A DNA stretch of 64,000 nt from Streptomyces coacervatus (lineage in GTDB: Bacteria; Actinomycetota; Actinomycetes; Streptomycetales; Streptomycetaceae). The notes under the pieces were generated by a model. That model searched no databases and had not been told where the DNA came from. It was given only the letters and a program-made list of their open reading frames with translations. The stretch spans positions 106,184 to 170,183 of the forward strand of contig NZ_JARHTP010000025.1 of the NCBI RefSeq assembly GCF_029223485.1, in the 5' to 3' direction. Below, in pieces: positions 16,692 through 24,754 of the stretch; the first letter of the stretch is position 1, and each line of letters opens with the position of its first letter. Both the position numbers and the translations under genes were made by a program.

Positions 16692-16749
16692 CGGGCCACG
16701 GTATGCAGCGGGTGGCCCGCGGCCGCTCCGGCGCGTCCGGTGCACCGAA

Positions 16750-16783
16750 GGGCCCCACCCGGTCGGACGACCGGACGGGGCCC
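16750..16783 (-). terminator. Terminator hairpin between the two rpf genes
   Basis: GGGCCCC (16750-16756) pairs with GGGGCCC (16777-16783), enclosing CCGGTC/GACCGG. This compound stem-loop lies 20 nt past the stop of the upstream rpf gene and should largely end its leader-controlled transcript. Confidence 0.65.
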
Positions 16784-16802
16784 GCACCCGGGTGAGGGGG
16801 GC

Positions 16803-17468
16803 TCAGAGGTCGAGCTGCTGCCCGGGCACGATCAGGTCGGGGTCACCGCCGATGACGGCCTTGTTGACGGCGTAGAGCCTCTGCCAGGTGGTCCCGTGCC
16901 GGGCGGCGATCTTGCTCAGGGTGTCGCCCTCGCGGACGGTGTAGTCGCCGCGGGAGGCACCGCGCGTCGTGTGGCCCGTCGAACGTGCCGGCGCCTTCGA
17001 CGGCTTCGACTTGACGACCGGTGAGGACTTCTTGACGACCGATGAGGATTTGCTGGTCACCGAACCGGAGGAGGCCGCGGGTGCGCTGCCGTACGCTCCG
17101 GCCCGTGCCGAGCAGACCGGCCAGGCGCCCCAACCCTGGGCGTGCTGGACCTTGGTGGCCACTGCGATCTGCTGTTCCCTGGAGGCCCCGGCGGCCGTCG
17201 GCGCATAGGCCGAGCCGCCGTACGCGCGCCAAGTGCCGGCGGAGAACTGGAGCCCGCCGTAGTAGCCGTTGCCGGTGTTGATGTGCCAGTTGCCGCCGCT
17301 CTCGCACCGGGCGATGCGGTCCCACACTCCGCCGTCCGCCGCCGCGGCATTGCCGGTCGCGGCCAGCAGCCCGAGCGGAGCGAGCAGTGCCGCCCCGGCG
17401 AGGACCGCCGTCGTACGAGCCTGCGTCTTACGAACGTTGTCGCGGTTGGTATCGGCACATTCGGACAT
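16803..17468 (-). CDS. Secreted Rpf-type transglycosylase with LysM domain (long leader)
   Basis: A 221-residue exported Rpf protein: signal peptide with a hydrophobic core (TAVLAGAALLAPLGLLAATG) cleaved near AAA, catalytic domain (WDRIARCESGGNWHINTGNG, catalytic Glu in CESGG), a Ser/Lys-rich linker, and a C-terminal LysM (DYTVREGDTLSKIAARHG). It is a close paralogue of the next gene. The ATG at 17468 is preceded by GAGAGGGA at normal spacing. A 156-nt structured leader and a clear promoter (-35 TTGCTG, -10 TACATT, 18-bp spacer) lie upstream, pointing to RNA-level control, as reported for Streptomyces rpf genes. Confidence 0.92.
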   Translation of the reverse strand: MSECADTNRDNVRKTQARTTAVLAGAALLAPLGLLAATGNAAAADGGVWDRIARCESGGNWHINTGNGYYGGLQFSAGTWRAYGGSAYAPTAAGASREQQIAVATKVQHAQGWGAWPVCSARAGAYGSAPAASSGSVTSKSSSVVKKSSPVVKSKPSKAPARSTGHTTRGASRGDYTVREGDTLSKIAARHGTTWQRLYAVNKAVIGGDPDLIVPGQQLDL

Positions 17469-17624
17469 GTAATTCCCTCTCGAAGGACTCGGGGTCCCCC
17501 AAGGCGGGGCGCACTCCCACGCATCGACGCGGTCGTCGCGCTCCGCCCCGTCCGCCGGAGGTGGTGCTGCTTGCTGGCTTGGTGCGGCCGGCGGACGGTC
17601 CCGAGCGGTGCTCGTTGCACACGG
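17469..17624 (-). ncRNA. Structured 5' leader of the rpf gene (candidate riboswitch or attenuator)
   Basis: Between the predicted transcription start near 17624 and the ATG lie about 156 nt rich in pairing. On the minus strand GTCCGCCGG pairs with CCGGCGGAC across a 29-nt loop, GGGGCG pairs with CGCCCC around a CGAC/GTCG hairpin, and CUUGGGG faces CCCGAG just before the ribosome-binding site. Streptomyces rpfA is known to carry a c-di-AMP (ydaO-type) riboswitch. However, I do not find the conserved GGGUGAAU and AGCUAACC boxes of that class here, so the class stays open. Confidence 0.45.
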
Positions 17625-17630
17625 CCGAGG

Positions 17631-17660
17631 AATGTAGGGATCCTGTCGGGGCGTCAGCAA
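17631..17660 (-). promoter_or_regulatory. Promoter of the leader-bearing rpf gene
   Basis: Minus-strand TTGCTG (17655-17660) and TACATT (17631-17636) are separated by 18 bp, a good housekeeping-sigma match that places the start about 156 nt upstream of the ATG. Confidence 0.55.
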
Positions 17661-17796
17661 CCAACTGCTTGTCATTCCAGGCCAGTTCGCCGTTACCGCA
17701 GGTATCGGCTATTTCCGGCCACCCACTTCATTCGCCGATTTCATGATTTGTCAACCAAGCCCTTCGATGATCTGTGACCCACTTCACGCAACCAAC

Positions 17797-17816
17797 TTCC
17801 TTGGATTTCCAAGGAA
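17797..17816. promoter_or_regulatory. Perfect 20-bp palindrome, candidate operator
   Basis: TTCCTTGGATTTCCAAGGAA has 9-bp perfect arms with a 2-bp centre, followed directly by a perfect -35 hexamer TTGACA (17817-17822). It lies in the divergent region between the rpf promoter and the gene at 17972. No -10 was found at standard spacing, so which gene it serves is unclear. Confidence 0.5.
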
Positions 17817-17971
17817 TTGACAGTGAGTGCCCGATTCCGCACCTGCGGTCACCCTGTGCGGTGGATGGTTCGATTCCGTTCGCCCTGGGGCGTGACTCCC
17901 GCCACAGATCGCCCGTTGTCTTCTTCATGAGCCCGGGACCCACCCGGGCACCGCTTCCCGAGGGAGTCACC

Positions 17972-18754
17972 GTGCCGCGCATGCTCGACGTCAGCGACGA
18001 GGTACGCGCCGAGATCGGCGACGAAGAAGCCGACCGGCTGCTCACCGGAGAGAACGCCCCGGGCAGTTACGACTGCACGTCCTGCCGCACCCCGGGCGAC
18101 TCCGGACAGGAGCGCACCAGCACCGTCCTGTTCGTCGGCGAGGAGACCGCCGTCCTCGCCTTCGCCCACGCCACCTGCCTGCCCTCGCAGGTCGTCCAGG
18201 TCACCGAGGAGCAGCTCCAGGGGGCCGTGCGGTCCATCTCCGGGAACACCGTGGACCTGGACCCCGCGCAGGTCGTCCCCGAGCAGGCCGTGCTCGGTGT
18301 GACCAGCGGACTGGTCCTGATCGCCGGGGAGTTGCACCCGGCGCTGGTCGTCGAGCCGACCGGACCCATCGTGCGGCCGGGCACGAGCGGGCTCGGCGAC
18401 GACTTCCTGCCGCTGCTGATCGAGCAGGGGTTCATGCCGCTGACGGAGCTGGCCGAGGTGCCGCCCGTGCTGCACGGCTGGTCGGTGCTGGTCGCCATGG
18501 GCCAGCTGCACGCCGTACTGCAGCCCGGCACCAACGGGGGGCAGCCGGTGGCGTGGTGGCAGGCGCATCAGCCGCTCCAGGTGACGGAAGGCTGGCGGGC
18601 CGCCGCCAACAAGCATCAGCAGGTGCTCATGTTCGCTGCGCCGGTGGGGTCCATCGGGCGTCAGCCCCGGGAGGACCTGCTGCGGGACGCACTGGACAAG
18701 GCGGCCGCCAACGGAAAGCTGGTCGGTGTCGCCATGCCTCTCGCGGGGACGTGA
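17972..18754 (+). CDS. Streptomyces-type soluble protein of unknown function
   Basis: A 260-residue acidic protein with no signal or membrane segment. An early CTSC (residues about 36-39, YDCTSCRTPGD) suggests a metal or disulfide pair, with another Cys in HATCLPSQVV near residue 75. The rest is alternating strands and helices (VLGVTSGLVLIAGELHPALV, WSVLVAMGQLHAVLQPG). I know similar proteins only as conserved hypotheticals. The GTG at 17972 is supported by GAGGGAG 5-7 nt before it. The long upstream region holds a 20-bp palindrome that may control it. Confidence 0.8.
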   Translation: MPRMLDVSDEVRAEIGDEEADRLLTGENAPGSYDCTSCRTPGDSGQERTSTVLFVGEETAVLAFAHATCLPSQVVQVTEEQLQGAVRSISGNTVDLDPAQVVPEQAVLGVTSGLVLIAGELHPALVVEPTGPIVRPGTSGLGDDFLPLLIEQGFMPLTELAEVPPVLHGWSVLVAMGQLHAVLQPGTNGGQPVAWWQAHQPLQVTEGWRAAANKHQQVLMFAAPVGSIGRQPREDLLRDALDKAAANGKLVGVAMPLAGT

Positions 18755-18815
18755 GAGCGCCCAAAGAGGCAGGTCCGAACCGCATCCCTTGAAGTTCGGG
18801 GTCGTTTGGACATAC

Positions 18816-19205
18816 GTGCATGCATACGACGTTCCCCGCCGCCAGCCGTTCCAGCCGATTCCCTCCGCGCGCTCGGGCCAGGACATTTCGGGCAGCCACT
18901 CGGCCACGCCCATCTACGACGCGCTCTACTCCGAGTACGTCAAGTCCTTCCGCACGCTGCCGGGTGACCGCAGCGGCGAGGAGAACCTGGGGTTCACCGC
19001 CTTCGGGAACATTCCAACCAGCGCGGAGGCGCTCACAGGACACCGGCCGGGGTCGTTCAGCAGCTCGTACAGCGCCTACAGCGCCGGGGCCTACAGCGCC
19101 CGGCAGCAGTCGCAGTGGCAGCGCGTAGGGCACCCCGGGCAGCACGGCACGGGGATGCACCATGTGCCGGCCGCGCTGCCGCCCGGCCCGCGCAGCACCC
19201 GCTGA
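18816..19205 (+). CDS. Small Ser/Tyr-rich actinobacterial protein of unknown function
   Basis: A 129-residue low-complexity protein beginning VHAYDVPRRQPFQPIP, with a middle part (SATPIYDALYSEYVKSFRTLPGDRSGEENLGF, about residues 30-60) that looks conserved and a tail rich in Ser, Tyr, Ala and Gln (SSSYSAYSAGAYSARQQ). No signal or helix is visible. Codon use (GC at third positions) fits this frame. The GTG at 18816 lacks a ribosome-binding site and may be leaderless, so the start is a best guess. A strong hairpin follows the stop. Confidence 0.65.
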   Translation: MHAYDVPRRQPFQPIPSARSGQDISGSHSATPIYDALYSEYVKSFRTLPGDRSGEENLGFTAFGNIPTSAEALTGHRPGSFSSSYSAYSAGAYSARQQSQWQRVGHPGQHGTGMHHVPAALPPGPRSTR

Positions 19206-19232
19206 ACAGACGGCGTCCCCCCACGACGACGG

Positions 19233-19261
19233 AAGGGCGGCCCCCAACCGGGGCCGCCCTT
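19233..19261. terminator. Bidirectional terminator hairpin
   Basis: AAGGGCGGCCCC (19233-19244) pairs perfectly with GGGGCCGCCCTT (19250-19261); 5-nt loop. It lies between the convergent small protein gene and der. Confidence 0.85.
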
Positions 19262-19274
19262 CTGCTGCGTACGG

Positions 19275-20753
19275 CTACTTCTTCTTGTTCCCGCGCTTCT
19301 CGCGCACCCGCACCGAGATATGGATCGGCGTCCCCTCGAAGCCGAACTCCTCGCGCAGCCGGCGCTCGATGAAGCGGCGGTAGCCCGCCTCGATGAAGCC
19401 GGAGGCGAAGAGCACGAACCGCGGGGGCTTGGTGCCGGCCTGGGTGCCGAAGAGGATGCGGGGCTGCTTGCCGCCGCGGATGGGGTGCGGGTGGGCGGCG
19501 ACCAGCTCGCCGAGGAAGGCGTTCAGACGGCCCGTCGGGACGCGGGTCTCCCAGCCGGCCAGCGCGGCCTCGATCGCCGGGACCAGCTTCTCCATGTGCC
19601 GGCCGGTGCGCGCCGAGACGTTCACCCGCGGCGCCCAGGCGACCTGGCCGAACTCGGTCTCGATCTCCCGCTCCAGGTAGTAGCGGCGCTCCTCGTCGAG
19701 GGTGTCCCACTTGTTGTACGCGATGACCATCGCGCGCCCGGCCTCGACGGCCATCGTCACGATCCGCTGGTCCTGCACCGAGATGGACTCGGAGGCGTCG
19801 ATCAGGATGACCGCCACCTCGGCCTTCTCGACCGCGGCCGCGGTGCGCAGGGAGGCGTAGTAGTCGGCGCCCTGCTGGAGGTGGACGCGCTTGCGGATGC
19901 CGGCGGTGTCGACGAACTTCCAGGTGACGCCGCCGAGTTCGATGAGCTCGTCGACCGGGTCACGCGTGGTGCCCGCGATCTCGTTCACCACGACGCGCTC
20001 CTCGTTCGCCACCTTGTTCAGGAGGGAGGACTTGCCGACGTTCGGGCGTCCGATCAGGGCGATACGGCGGGGACCGCCGATCGCGGTGCCGAAGGTCTGC
20101 TCGGGGGCGTCCGGCAGGACCTCCAGGACGGCGTCCAGCATGTCGCCGGTGCCGCGGCCGTGCAGGGCCGAGACGGGGTGGGGCTCGCCGAGCCCCAACG
20201 ACCACAGGTAGGCCGCGTCCGCCTCGCCGCTCTGGCCGTCCACCTTGTTGGCGGCCAGCACCACGGGCTTGCCGGCCTTGCGCAGCAGTCGTACGACCGC
20301 CTCGTCGGTGTCGGTCGCGCCGACCTTGGAGTCGACGACGAACACGACGGCGTCGGCGGCCTCGATCGCGTACTCGGCCTGCGCGGCCACGGAGGCGTCG
20401 ATGCCGAGGACGTCCTGCTCCCAGCCGCCGGTGTCGACGACCTTGAAGCGACGGCCCGCCCACTCGGCCTCGTAGGTCACCCGGTCACGGGTGACACCGG
20501 GCTTGTCCTCGACGACGGCTTCGCGACGCCCGATGATGCGGTTGACGAGAGTCGACTTGCCGACATTGGGCCGGCCGACGACGGCGAGCACGGGCAGCGG
20601 CCCATGACCGGCCGCTTCAATGGCCCCCTCGACATCATCGAGATCGAAGCCCTCTTCCGCGGCGAGCTCCATGAAGTCCGCGTACTCGGCGTCGCCAAGC
20701 GCTCCGTGGTCGTGCTCCTCGCCCGAGCCGTCGGAGTGGATGTGGTCGTTCAT
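19275..20753 (-). CDS. der: Ribosome-assembly GTPase Der (EngA)
   Basis: A 492-residue tandem GTPase needed for 50S ribosome maturation. Both G1 loops are visible (GRPNVGKSTL near residue 60 and GRPNVGKSSL near 235), with DTGG, NKVD, the second DTAG and NKWD, then a C-terminal KH-like domain ending in RGNKKK. Compared with other bacteria it has a 50-residue acidic, His-rich N-terminal extension (DHIHSDGSGEEHDHG), which is usual for actinobacteria. ATG 20753 has GAGG about 10 nt upstream. It is the last gene of the tyrA/aroH-cmk-plsC-der group. Confidence 0.97.
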   Translation of the reverse strand: MNDHIHSDGSGEEHDHGALGDAEYADFMELAAEEGFDLDDVEGAIEAAGHGPLPVLAVVGRPNVGKSTLVNRIIGRREAVVEDKPGVTRDRVTYEAEWAGRRFKVVDTGGWEQDVLGIDASVAAQAEYAIEAADAVVFVVDSKVGATDTDEAVVRLLRKAGKPVVLAANKVDGQSGEADAAYLWSLGLGEPHPVSALHGRGTGDMLDAVLEVLPDAPEQTFGTAIGGPRRIALIGRPNVGKSSLLNKVANEERVVVNEIAGTTRDPVDELIELGGVTWKFVDTAGIRKRVHLQQGADYYASLRTAAAVEKAEVAVILIDASESISVQDQRIVTMAVEAGRAMVIAYNKWDTLDEERRYYLEREIETEFGQVAWAPRVNVSARTGRHMEKLVPAIEAALAGWETRVPTGRLNAFLGELVAAHPHPIRGGKQPRILFGTQAGTKPPRFVLFASGFIEAGYRRFIERRLREEFGFEGTPIHISVRVREKRGNKKK

Positions 20754-20833
20754 GAAGTCCGTACCTCGTCGTTCATCGTGGTGATCGGTGGAGCACCGGG
20801 TTTCTCCCGGCTGATCCACTACTCAAGTGTCGC

Positions 20834-21505
20834 CTAGCGCCCGGTCAGGCGCCTGGCGTTTTCCAGGTGTGCGGTGAGCTGCTTCTGGATGCGTTCGGTG
20901 GCCTCGTCGAGCGCCTTGCGCGTGCGCCGTCCGCTGCCGTCGCCCGCCTCGAAGGGGTCGCCGAAGACGACGTCGATACGGCTGCGCAGCGGAGGCAGCC
21001 CCTTTATCAACCGTCCCTGCCGCTCGGAACTTCCCAGTACGGCGACCGGGACGACCGCTGCTCCGCTGCGTACGGCGAAGTAGGCGAGCCCCGCGCGCAG
21101 CGAGGCGAAGTCGCCCTCGCCGCGGGTGCCCTCCGGGAAGATGCCGAGGACTCCCCCGGCCGACAGCACGTCCAGGGCCTGCGTGATCGCCCCGCGGTCG
21201 GCGACCGAGCGGTCCACCTTCAGCTGGCCGATGCCCAGCAGGAACGGGTCGAGCGGGCCGATGAACGCCTCCTTCTTGATCAGGAAGTGCGTCGGCCGGG
21301 GCGCCACGCCCATGACCATCGGCCCGTCGATGTTGTGGGAGTGGTTGACGGCGAAGATCACCGGGCCGGTGGCGGGCACCTTCCAGGCACCCAGCACCCG
21401 CGGCCTGAACAGCCCGTACATCAGGCCGACGCCGATCCGCCGCCCGACCTCGGCGCCTTTCTCGGAAGGGACGGATTTCCCGGAAGGGACGGAAGGTGCG
21501 GTCAC
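20834..21505 (-). CDS. 1-acyl-glycerol-3-phosphate acyltransferase (PlsC-like)
   Basis: A 223-residue acyltransferase that transfers a fatty acyl chain to lysophosphatidate in phospholipid synthesis. The family blocks are visible: NHSHNIDG (HxxxxD-like catalytic block, near residue 54), GQLKVDRS and FPEGTRG near 125. The GTG at 21505 forms a GTGA overlap with the end of cmk, indicating coupled translation. It lacks a long hydrophobic N terminus, so it is probably a peripheral membrane protein. Confidence 0.92.
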   Translation of the reverse strand: MTAPSVPSGKSVPSEKGAEVGRRIGVGLMYGLFRPRVLGAWKVPATGPVIFAVNHSHNIDGPMVMGVAPRPTHFLIKKEAFIGPLDPFLLGIGQLKVDRSVADRGAITQALDVLSAGGVLGIFPEGTRGEGDFASLRAGLAYFAVRSGAAVVPVAVLGSSERQGRLIKGLPPLRSRIDVVFGDPFEAGDGSGRRTRKALDEATERIQKQLTAHLENARRLTGR

Positions 21506-22188
21506 TTCCCGGCCCGCTTCTCCTCGACGAGGGTGACGACGCACTCGATGACCTGCTGGAGCGTGAGATCGGTGGTGTCCACCTCGACCGCGTCGTCCGC
21601 CTTGGCGAGCGGCGAGGTCTTGCGGGAGGAGTCGGCCGCGTCGCGCTTGATCAGCGCCTCGCGGGTGGCGTGCACGTCGGCGCCCTTCAGCTCGCCGCTG
21701 CGGCGGGCGGCACGCGCCTCCGGGGAAGCGGTGAGGAAGACCTTCAGGTCGGCGTCGGGCAACACGGTCGTACCGATGTCACGGCCCTCGACGACGATGC
21801 CGTCCTGAGCGGAGGTGGCCAGCGAACGCTGCAGCTCGGTGATCCGGGTACGCACCTCGGGCACCGCACTGACCGCGCTGACCTTGGAGGAGACCTCCTG
21901 GGTGCGGATCGGGCCGGCCACGTCGATGCCGTCGACCGTGATCGTCGGGCCCGCCGGGTCCGTACCGGAGACGATCTCGGGCTTGCCCGCCACGGCGGCG
22001 ATCGCCGACGGGTCGTCGATGTCGATCCCGTTGTTCACCATCCACCAGGTGATCGCCCGGTACTGGGCGCCGGTGTCCAGGTAGCTCAGGCCGAGCTGCG
22101 CGGCGACGGCCTTCGACGTGCTCGACTTACCCGTGCCGGCCGGTCCGTCGATGGCGACAATCACGGGCTTGGCGGCGCCGTTTTCCAC
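21502..22188 (-). CDS. cmk: Cytidylate kinase
   Basis: A 228-residue (d)CMP kinase that makes (d)CDP from ATP and (d)CMP. P-loop GPAGTGKSS lies at residues 15-23, with GAQYRAITW, the CMP-binding EGRDIGTTV near residue 133 and the lid region SPEARAARRSGE. Length fits the family. It starts with GTG at 22188 after GGAAGG and ends in a GTGA overlap with the acyltransferase gene. The cmk-plsC-der order is conserved in actinobacteria. Confidence 0.97.
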   Translation of the reverse strand: MENGAAKPVIVAIDGPAGTGKSSTSKAVAAQLGLSYLDTGAQYRAITWWMVNNGIDIDDPSAIAAVAGKPEIVSGTDPAGPTITVDGIDVAGPIRTQEVSSKVSAVSAVPEVRTRITELQRSLATSAQDGIVVEGRDIGTTVLPDADLKVFLTASPEARAARRSGELKGADVHATREALIKRDAADSSRKTSPLAKADDAVEVDTTDLTLQQVIECVVTLVEEKRAGK

Positions 22189-22284
22189 GGGGGGACACCT
22201 TCCTGGTGCGGTGCGGTGGGTGTGTGGGGCGCGATGGCGCCCTGCACAAGGTTACTGGGTGCGCGTCACTCGTCCGGACGCGCA

Positions 22285-22391
22285 CACCCAGCCCGTCCGG
22301 CGTTTGGGGACGAGGCCCCTTAAGGGCCGATCGGGGCCCTGGGGGCAGAGCCCCCAGGGACGGGACGGGCAGGGGCGGCGGGGGCGAGCCC
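22285..22391. repeat. Dispersed Streptomyces intergenic repeat (CAGCCCGTCCGGCG family)
   Basis: The region runs CAGCCCGTCCGGCGTTTGGG, GACGAGGCCCCTTAAGGGCC, then a long perfect hairpin CCCTGGGGGC/GCCCCCAGGG (22337-22346 and 22350-22359) and GGGGCGGCGGGGGCGAG. From memory this family occurs many times in Streptomyces genomes, often behind gene ends; here the hairpin probably terminates the tyrA transcript. Confidence 0.75.
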
Positions 22392-23477
22392 CTACTGCCG
22401 GATCGCCCAGCCCCGCTCCCGCAGCGCCGCCGTCAGCACCGGCGCCGCCTGCGGCTCCACCATCAGCTGCACCAGCCCCGCCTGCTGCCCCGTCGCATGC
22501 TCGATCCGCACGTCCTCGACGTTCACCCCGGCCCGGCCGGCATCGGCGAAGATGCGGGCCAGCTGCCCAGGCTGGTCGTCGATGAGGACGGCAACCACCT
22601 CGTACGCCCGCGGAGCGGACCCGTGCTTGCCCGGGACCCGGACCTGTCCGGCGTTCCCGCGCCGCAGCACGTCCTCGATCCCGGTGACGCCCTCACCCCG
22701 CTTGACCTCGTCGGAGGACTGCAGGGACCGCAGTGCCTGCACCGTCTCCTCCAGGTCGGCGGCGACGTCGGAGAGCAGGTCGGCCACCGGCCCGGGGTTC
22801 GCGGACAGGATGTCGATCCACATCCGGGGGTCGGAGGCGGCGATCCGGGTCACGTCCCGGATGCCCTGCCCACACAGCCGTACGGCGGCCTCCTCGGCGT
22901 TCTCCAGCCGCGCGGCGACCATGCTGGACACCAGGTGGGGCATGTGCGAGACCAGCGCCACCGCGCGGTCATGGGCATCCGCGTCCATGACCACGGGAAC
23001 CGCCCGGCAGTGCGAGACCAGCTCCAGGGCAAGGTTCAGCACCTCGGTGTCGGTGTCCCGGGTCGGCGTCAGCACCCAGGGGCGGCCCTCGAAGAGATCG
23101 CCGGTCGCCGCCAGCGGCCCGGACTTCTCGCGGCCCGACATGGGGTGCGTGCCGATGTAGGGGGACAGGTCCAGGCCCAGCGCCTCCAGCTCGCGGCGCG
23201 GGCCGCCCTTGACGCTGGCCACGTCGAGGTAGCCGCGGGCCGCGCCCCGCCGCATGGCGTCGGCCAGCACCCCGGCCACATGGGCGGGAGGGGCGGCGAT
23301 GATCGCGAGGTCGACCGGCCCGGCGGGGGCCTCGTCGGTGCCGGCGCCGAGCGCGGCGGCCGTACGGGCCTGCTCGGGATCGTGGTCCGTGAGGTGGACG
23401 ACGACGCCCCGCTGGGACAGGGCGATGGCGGCGGAGGTACCGATGAGCCCGGTTCCGATGACGAGCGCGGTTCTCAC
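22392..23477 (-). CDS. tyrA: Prephenate dehydrogenase with ACT domain
   Basis: A 361-residue NAD-dependent enzyme of tyrosine synthesis, converting prephenate to 4-hydroxyphenylpyruvate. The Rossmann motif VIGTGLIGTS (residues 6-15) opens the protein; GTHPMSGREKSG near residue 110 holds the substrate-binding His and Arg. A C-terminal ACT domain (AYEVVAVLIDDQPGQLARIF, about residues 290-309 onward) suggests feedback by an aromatic amino acid. The GTG at 23477 overlaps the aroH stop as GTGA, so the two enzymes on either side of prephenate are made together. Confidence 0.96.
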   Translation of the reverse strand: MRTALVIGTGLIGTSAAIALSQRGVVVHLTDHDPEQARTAAALGAGTDEAPAGPVDLAIIAAPPAHVAGVLADAMRRGAARGYLDVASVKGGPRRELEALGLDLSPYIGTHPMSGREKSGPLAATGDLFEGRPWVLTPTRDTDTEVLNLALELVSHCRAVPVVMDADAHDRAVALVSHMPHLVSSMVAARLENAEEAAVRLCGQGIRDVTRIAASDPRMWIDILSANPGPVADLLSDVAADLEETVQALRSLQSSDEVKRGEGVTGIEDVLRRGNAGQVRVPGKHGSAPRAYEVVAVLIDDQPGQLARIFADAGRAGVNVEDVRIEHATGQQAGLVQLMVEPQAAPVLTAALRERGWAIRQ

Positions 23478-23836
23478 TGGGCGATGTCCTTGCGCAGGGC
23501 CGCCGCGGCGCCGAGGTAGACATGGGCGATGTCGGCGCGGGACCGCTCGGACTCGATGTGCGCGAGGACGCGGACGACGCGGGGCATGGCGCCCTCGATG
23601 TCCAGCTCCTGGGCGCAGATCAGCGGTACGTCGACGATGCCGAGCTTGCGCGCGGCGGCCGCCGGGAAGTCGCTGTGCAGGTCGGGCGTGGCCGTGAACC
23701 AGATGCTGATCAGGTCGTCGGCGGTCAGGGCGTTCCGCTCGATGATGGCGGTGAGCAGGGCCCCGACCTGCTCGTCCATGTGCCCGGCCTCGTCCCGTTC
23801 CAGTTGGACGGCTCCCCGGACCGCTCGTACCGCCAC
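23474..23836 (-). CDS. aroH: Chorismate mutase, AroH type
   Basis: A 120-residue trimeric AroH-class chorismate mutase, making prephenate for the following tyrA product. Residues typical of the active site are visible: Arg in VRAVRGA near position 7, the conserved CAQELDIEGAMPRVVRVLAH block near 74-93 and an Arg-rich VYLGAAAALRKD end. GTG at 23836 has GAGGAG 7 nt upstream. Length equals the family norm. Confidence 0.95.
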   Translation of the reverse strand: MAVRAVRGAVQLERDEAGHMDEQVGALLTAIIERNALTADDLISIWFTATPDLHSDFPAAAARKLGIVDVPLICAQELDIEGAMPRVVRVLAHIESERSRADIAHVYLGAAAALRKDIAQ

Positions 23837-24066
23837 GGCTCTGCTCCTCGCTGATGTACGGATCGGCTCTTCGACCGTCCAGCCTAGTCAGCCCACGGCG
23901 GGCGGGTGCGCGACGCCCGCCCGCTGAGACGACCCGGCGATCTACGACAATGTCACCCGAATGTCTCTATTCCGCTACTTGGGTGGAGTGCACCCCGTGC
24001 GCCTCTTTACGCCGGGCCCGCCGGTCCGCTGTCATGGCAGGAAACTCGCCTCGGGGGAGGCCTTTG

Positions 24067-24726
24067 ATGAAGCGTCCTGGACCGCTGCTGACTCTGCTCG
24101 CGGGACTACTGTTCGGCGTGTTCATGCTCACGCTCAACTCGACCACGGGGACGAAGACGGCGTCGTCCCCGTACAAGGAGAATTCGCCCGCCGTCTCGGC
24201 GCCGCCCACGCCTTCGGCGAAAAGCCCGTCGGCCACCTCCACCCCGTCCCGGACGGCGGCGCCGAGCGGCGTCTACACCGGCCGCACGGACGACGACTCC
24301 TCCGCGGTCGCCGTCTCGCTGCGCGGCGGCAAGGCGATCGCGTACTTCTGCGACGGCCACAACATCGAGTCGTGGCTGAAGGGCGACGTGAAGGCGGACG
24401 GCAGCCTGAGCCTGACCGGCGACCACGGCGCGAAGCTGAACGGCACGCTGAAGGGCAGCAAGCAGCTCCGCGGCACCGCTGACCTCGGCGGCGGGCACTA
24501 CACCTTCACCATCGACAAGGCGAAGAAGCCGTCCGGGATCTACCGGGCGAACAGCCAGGTGGCCGGCGCCAGGATCGTCGGCGGCTGGATCGTCCTGCCC
24601 GGCGGCAAGCAGGTCGGCATCGTCACCCGCAATGGAGAGCCCTCGGCCGCGCCCACCATCGACCCGCAGACGGGCGCGACGACAGTCGACGGCCAGCAGC
24701 TCACGGCACACCCCGTAACGCCCTGA
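24067..24726 (+). CDS. Exported or membrane-anchored protein of unknown function
   Basis: A 219-residue protein with an N-terminal hydrophobic helix (LLTLLAGLLFGVFMLTLN, residues 6-23) without a clear cleavage site, followed by a Ser/Pro/Thr linker and a beta-rich extracytoplasmic domain (YTGRTDDDSSAVAVSLRGGK, then GTADLGGGHYTFTIDKAKKP). It is probably anchored outside the cell. ATG 24067 has GGGGAGG just upstream. It is followed at 28 bp by the DUF6529-like and Rieske genes, so it may belong to the same redox module. Function unknown. Confidence 0.8.
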   Translation: MKRPGPLLTLLAGLLFGVFMLTLNSTTGTKTASSPYKENSPAVSAPPTPSAKSPSATSTPSRTAAPSGVYTGRTDDDSSAVAVSLRGGKAIAYFCDGHNIESWLKGDVKADGSLSLTGDHGAKLNGTLKGSKQLRGTADLGGGHYTFTIDKAKKPSGIYRANSQVAGARIVGGWIVLPGGKQVGIVTRNGEPSAAPTIDPQTGATTVDGQQLTAHPVTP

Positions 24727-24754
24727 CCTTCTCCTCCTGCCCCAGGGAGCCGAC

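Noticed and set aside
17469..17640. A canonical c-di-AMP (ydaO) riboswitch upstream of rpf
   Set aside because: The context is right, but I could not find the conserved sequence boxes on the minus strand, so it is only listed as a structured leader of open class.
18627..19247. A leftward gene opposite the small Ser/Tyr-rich protein
   Set aside because: Its codon positions lack the expected GC pattern and no motif or ribosome-binding site supports it.
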